From assembly GCA_965656355.1 (NCBI GenBank), contig CBFHKG010000004.1, forward strand, positions 1-64,000: a DNA stretch of 64,000 bases. Direction: 5' to 3'. Made by a program: the position numbers and the translations under genes. Of this stretch, positions 61,313 to 64,000 are shown piece by piece. The notes beneath the pieces were generated by a model. That model was not told the origin of the DNA and ran no database searches. It saw only the letters and a list, made by a program, of their open reading frames with translations. Source of the stretch: BACL14 sp965656355. GTDB lineage: Bacteria; Pseudomonadota; Gammaproteobacteria; Burkholderiales; Methylophilaceae. Each line of letters opens with the position of its first letter. The stretch's first letter is position 1.

Positions 61313-62239
61313 ATGCTTAACTTCCAAGAAATTATTTTTAAGCTTCAGGAATATTGGAGTAAACAAGGATGCGCCATCATTCAGCCCTATGACATGGAAG
61401 TGGGTGCCGGAACCTCACATACCGCCACATTTTTAAAGTCGATTGGACCTGAGCCATGGAAGGCTGCCTATGTACAGCCAAGTAGAAGGCCAAAAGATGG
61501 ACGTTATGGTGAAAATCCAAATCGTCTGCAGCACTATTATCAATTTCAAGTTGCGTTAAAACCTGCACCAGAAAATATTGTGGATCTTTATATGTCATCT
61601 ATTCAGAGCCTTGGTATTGATCTTAATAAAAATGATATCCGCCTAGTTGAAGATAACTGGGAAAATCCAACACTAGGAGCCTGGGGTTTAGGATGGGAGG
61701 TTTGGTTAAATGGAATGGAGATCACTCAATTTACTTATTTCCAGCAGGTAGGTGGGATTACATGCAAGCCAATCACGGGTGAAATTACCTATGGATTAGA
61801 AAGGCTCGCAATGTATATTCAAAATGTAGATAGTGTTTACGATATTCAATGGACAGATGGAATTAGCTATGGTGATGTATTCTTGCAAAATGAAAAAGAA
61901 CAAAGTAGTTACAACTTTAAATTCAGTGATAGTGAATTTCTATTAAAGGCTTTTGCCTCCCATTCTAAACAAGCAAATAAACTTGTCGGAGAAAACCTTG
62001 CATTACCAGCCTACGAGCAAGTTTTAAAAGCAGCGCATACATTTAATTTATTAGATGCACGAGGGGTTATAAGCGTGACAGAAAGAGCTGACTATATTGG
62101 AAAAATTAGAGATATTTCTAGAAATGTCGCTAATGCATACTTAATGAGCAGAAAAAAATTAGGTTTTCCCATGGCAGATAAAAACCATGCCAAAGAAGCG
62201 ATAAGTGAACTTGACAAAAAAAGTGATTCAAGTGGTTAA
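61313..62239 (+). CDS. glyQ: Glycyl-tRNA synthetase alpha subunit
   Basis: Catalytic alpha subunit of the bacterial alpha2-beta2 GlyRS. The 308-aa protein has the very conserved PYDMEVGAGTSHTATFL, YVQPSRRPKDGRYGENPNRL and EITYGLERLAMYIQ class II motifs. Length is normal. It overlaps glyS by 8 bases, so the subunits are coupled. Confidence 0.98.
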   Translation: MLNFQEIIFKLQEYWSKQGCAIIQPYDMEVGAGTSHTATFLKSIGPEPWKAAYVQPSRRPKDGRYGENPNRLQHYYQFQVALKPAPENIVDLYMSSIQSLGIDLNKNDIRLVEDNWENPTLGAWGLGWEVWLNGMEITQFTYFQQVGGITCKPITGEITYGLERLAMYIQNVDSVYDIQWTDGISYGDVFLQNEKEQSSYNFKFSDSEFLLKAFASHSKQANKLVGENLALPAYEQVLKAAHTFNLLDARGVISVTERADYIGKIRDISRNVANAYLMSRKKLGFPMADKNHAKEAISELDKKSDSSG

Positions 62240-64000
62240 AGATAATTTACTAATAGAACTTTTCACAGAAGAGTTACCGCCTGATTCACTCGAAACTCTA
62301 AGTCATCAGTTTGGTGAAGCCATAGCATCAGAACTTATCTCAAGGAATTTAGTAACTAAGAGTGATTTTCAAACATATGCTACGCCAAGAAGAATTGCTG
62401 TAAACATTAAATCAGTAATAGATGAAGCAGAAGACGAAGAAAAGCTGATTAAATTAATGCCCTTCTCTGTAGGCTTTGATGAAAATAATAAACCCACACA
62501 ACCATTATTAAAAAAAATAAGTTCTATCGATGAAGCAATTAAAACAGAAGACCTCGAGATTAAAGAAGATAAAGGTCAGAAGTTTATTTATGTTACAAAA
62601 AAATTAAAAGGTATAAAGCTTGAAGACTCTTTGAACGATATTATCAAGAATTCACTTCAAAAATTAGCAATAAAAAAAGTGATGACTTATCAGCTTGAAG
62701 ATGGATGGACATCAGTCAACTTTGCTAGACCAATGAGAGGTTTAATTGTGCTTCATGGAAACCGAGTGCTAAATGCAAATGTTCTTGGCTGCAAGTCATC
62801 AAATACAACAAGAGGCCATAGGTTTGAATCTAATAAAGAAACTATCATAATCAAGCATGCTGATGATTATGAAAAAACTCTGGAGTCAGATGGTAACGTA
62901 ATTGCATGCTTTAATAATCGTAAAAATAAGATTAAAAAGGATATAAAAGATACTCTTGCTAAGCTTGGTAAAGATTTTTTTATTACTGAAGATGAAGCTT
63001 TAACTGATGAGGTGACATCTCTTGTCGAAATGCCAAATATTCTAATCGGTAACTTTGAAGATAAATATCTTTCTATTCCAGAAGAATGTCTCACATTAAC
63101 GATGAAGACAAACCAAAAATACTTCCCTATTTTCAATAAAAATGATGGCCTAACAAATAGTTTTATTATTATTTCAAATATCTCACCAAAAAACTCAGAT
63201 CAAGTTATCCATGGTAATGAAAAAGTGATCAGGCCGCGTTTAGCGGATGCTGAATTCTTTTATGATGAAGATAAGAAGCTTGGTTTAACAACTTTTTGCG
63301 AAAAACTTAAAAACGTTATCTACCATCACAAGCTAGGATCACAAAAAGATCGATCAGAGAGAGTTGCTCAAAAGCTACAATACCTAACCAAAAATTTAAA
63401 TATAGAATTTAATATTGATCCAATGGAGTTAAGTCTTTTTTCTAAAGCAGACCTTTTAAGCCTCATGGTAGGTGAATTCCCAAAACTACAAGGAATAATG
63501 GGGCGCTACTATGCACTTAACGAAAATAAAAATGAAAGTTTTGCCAATGCGATTGAAGATCACTATAAGCCAAGATTCTCTAATGATGCACTCCCAAGAG
63601 ATGAGTTAGGTTTTATGCTTGCAATTGCTGACAAATTTACAACGCTGATTGATTTATTTTCTATAAATGAAATGCCCACAGGCGAGAAAGACCCCTTTGG
63701 TTTAAGAAGAAACGCAATTGGTGTAATAAGACTAATTATAGAAAAAAAATTGCCAATCAATCTTAATAAATTAATCAATGACTTCATAGATAAAAATGAT
63801 TCCGCTAGCCTAAGTTTAACTAATTTCCTCTATGAAAGACTGTTCAACTACCTTAAAGATCTTGGTTATTCTAATGAGATAGTTGATGCACTCGTTTCTT
63901 CAAGACCAGAAAAAATTCATGATATTTTAGAGCGCTTAGAAGCAATCTCTGAATTTTTAAAACTCAAGGAATCTGAGACACTCTCATCAGCAAATAAACG
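62232..64000 (+). CDS. glyS: Glycyl-tRNA synthetase beta subunit, truncated by the window end
   Basis: Beta subunit of GlyRS, involved in tRNA binding and editing. Translation from the GTG at 62232 gives MVKDNLLIELFTEELPPDSL, the conserved GlyS N-terminus (IEIxTEELPP). A GTG three codons upstream (62223) is possible. About 589 of the roughly 690 residues expected are present, with no stop before base 64000. The frame is open throughout and includes the family segments RPMRGLIVLHG and RPRLADAEFFYDED. The overlap with glyQ is 8 bases. Confidence 0.95.
   Translation, partial: MVKDNLLIELFTEELPPDSLETLSHQFGEAIASELISRNLVTKSDFQTYATPRRIAVNIKSVIDEAEDEEKLIKLMPFSVGFDENNKPTQPLLKKISSIDEAIKTEDLEIKEDKGQKFIYVTKKLKGIKLEDSLNDIIKNSLQKLAIKKVMTYQLEDGWTSVNFARPMRGLIVLHGNRVLNANVLGCKSSNTTRGHRFESNKETIIIKHADDYEKTLESDGNVIACFNNRKNKIKKDIKDTLAKLGKDFFITEDEALTDEVTSLVEMPNILIGNFEDKYLSIPEECLTLTMKTNQKYFPIFNKNDGLTNSFIIISNISPKNSDQVIHGNEKVIRPRLADAEFFYDEDKKLGLTTFCEKLKNVIYHHKLGSQKDRSERVAQKLQYLTKNLNIEFNIDPMELSLFSKADLLSLMVGEFPKLQGIMGRYYALNENKNESFANAIEDHYKPRFSNDALPRDELGFMLAIADKFTTLIDLFSINEMPTGEKDPFGLRRNAIGVIRLIIEKKLPINLNKLINDFIDKNDSASLSLTNFLYERLFNYLKDLGYSNEIVDALVSSRPEKIHDILERLEAISEFLKLKESETLSSANK

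Noticed and set aside
1..64000. CRISPR arrays, insertion sequences, prophage or toxin-antitoxin genes
   Set aside because: No spaced repeat arrays, transposase-like frames, integrase or phage genes were seen. The only tandem repeats are inside coding tails of ftsY, bamE and rplY.

Overview
The window is a dense, AT-rich block of housekeeping genes from a small-genome proteobacterium, most likely a betaproteobacterium. It looks like a free-living streamlined methylotroph of the Methylophilales/OM43 type, but no methylotrophy gene is in view, so that part is inference. The supporting features are the betaproteobacterial gene orders (ispE-tRNA-Gln-prs-rplY-pth-ychF, miaB-ybeZ-ybeY-corC-lnt, ubiE-ubiJ-ubiB, yhbY/rlmE-ftsH-folP-glmM), linked edd-eda, HrcA/CIRCE together with sigma-32-like promoters, and very short intergenic spaces. 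I see no insertion sequence, prophage, CRISPR array, rRNA or obvious laterally acquired island. No stretch over 300 bases lacks a gene; the longest spacers are about 170 bases (43155-43326, 23054-23220, 52045-52210). One assembly gap of 97 N lies at 31486-31582.

Layout. 1-10.5 kb: the tail of pstB; the reverse cluster rlmE-ftsH-folP-glmM; yhbY; the reverse run greA-DUF4149 and carA-carB. 10.6-15.3 kb: bamE-dapB, fur, nadK-recN. 15.4-20 kb: hrcA-hemH-hldD-hldE. 20-27 kb: an Entner-Doudoroff cluster (edd-eda-HAD phosphatase) divergent from grpE-dnaK-dnaJ. 27-31.3 kb: a reverse operon of two M16 peptidase-family proteins, rsmD, coaD, a ferredoxin and gloA. 31.4-38.3 kb: ftsY-ftsE-ftsX-rpoH-DUF971-ubiE-ubiJ-ubiB. 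38.4-43.2 kb: a Gld-like ABC export system followed by mutM. 43.3-50.4 kb: TPR protein, lolB, ispE, tRNA-Gln, prs, rplY, pth, ychF, tRNA-Met, DUF2970. 50.4-55.6 kb: DUF482 protein, EF-hand protein, ompR-envZ, cysG. 55.7-64 kb: miaB, ybeZ, ybeY, corC, a hypothetical gene, lnt, glyQ and glyS, which runs off the end.

The clearest regulatory story is heat shock. The window encodes the repressor HrcA, carries a near-perfect CIRCE operator next to the rpoH start codon, and has two sigma-32-like promoters with the same -10 element and the same 13-base spacer ahead of grpE and dnaK. This suggests a cascade in which HrcA gates sigma-32, and sigma-32 drives the DnaK machine. A second theme is extreme compaction. 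All eight convergent gene pairs are separated by 1-14 bases, and at dnaJ/gloA the two stop codons themselves build a hairpin. Many genes use GTG or TTG starts, and several have a hairpin directly in front of the start codon. A third theme is coding tandem repeats (ftsY, bamE, rplY) in an otherwise repeat-poor genome; the ftsY repeat coincides with the assembly gap.
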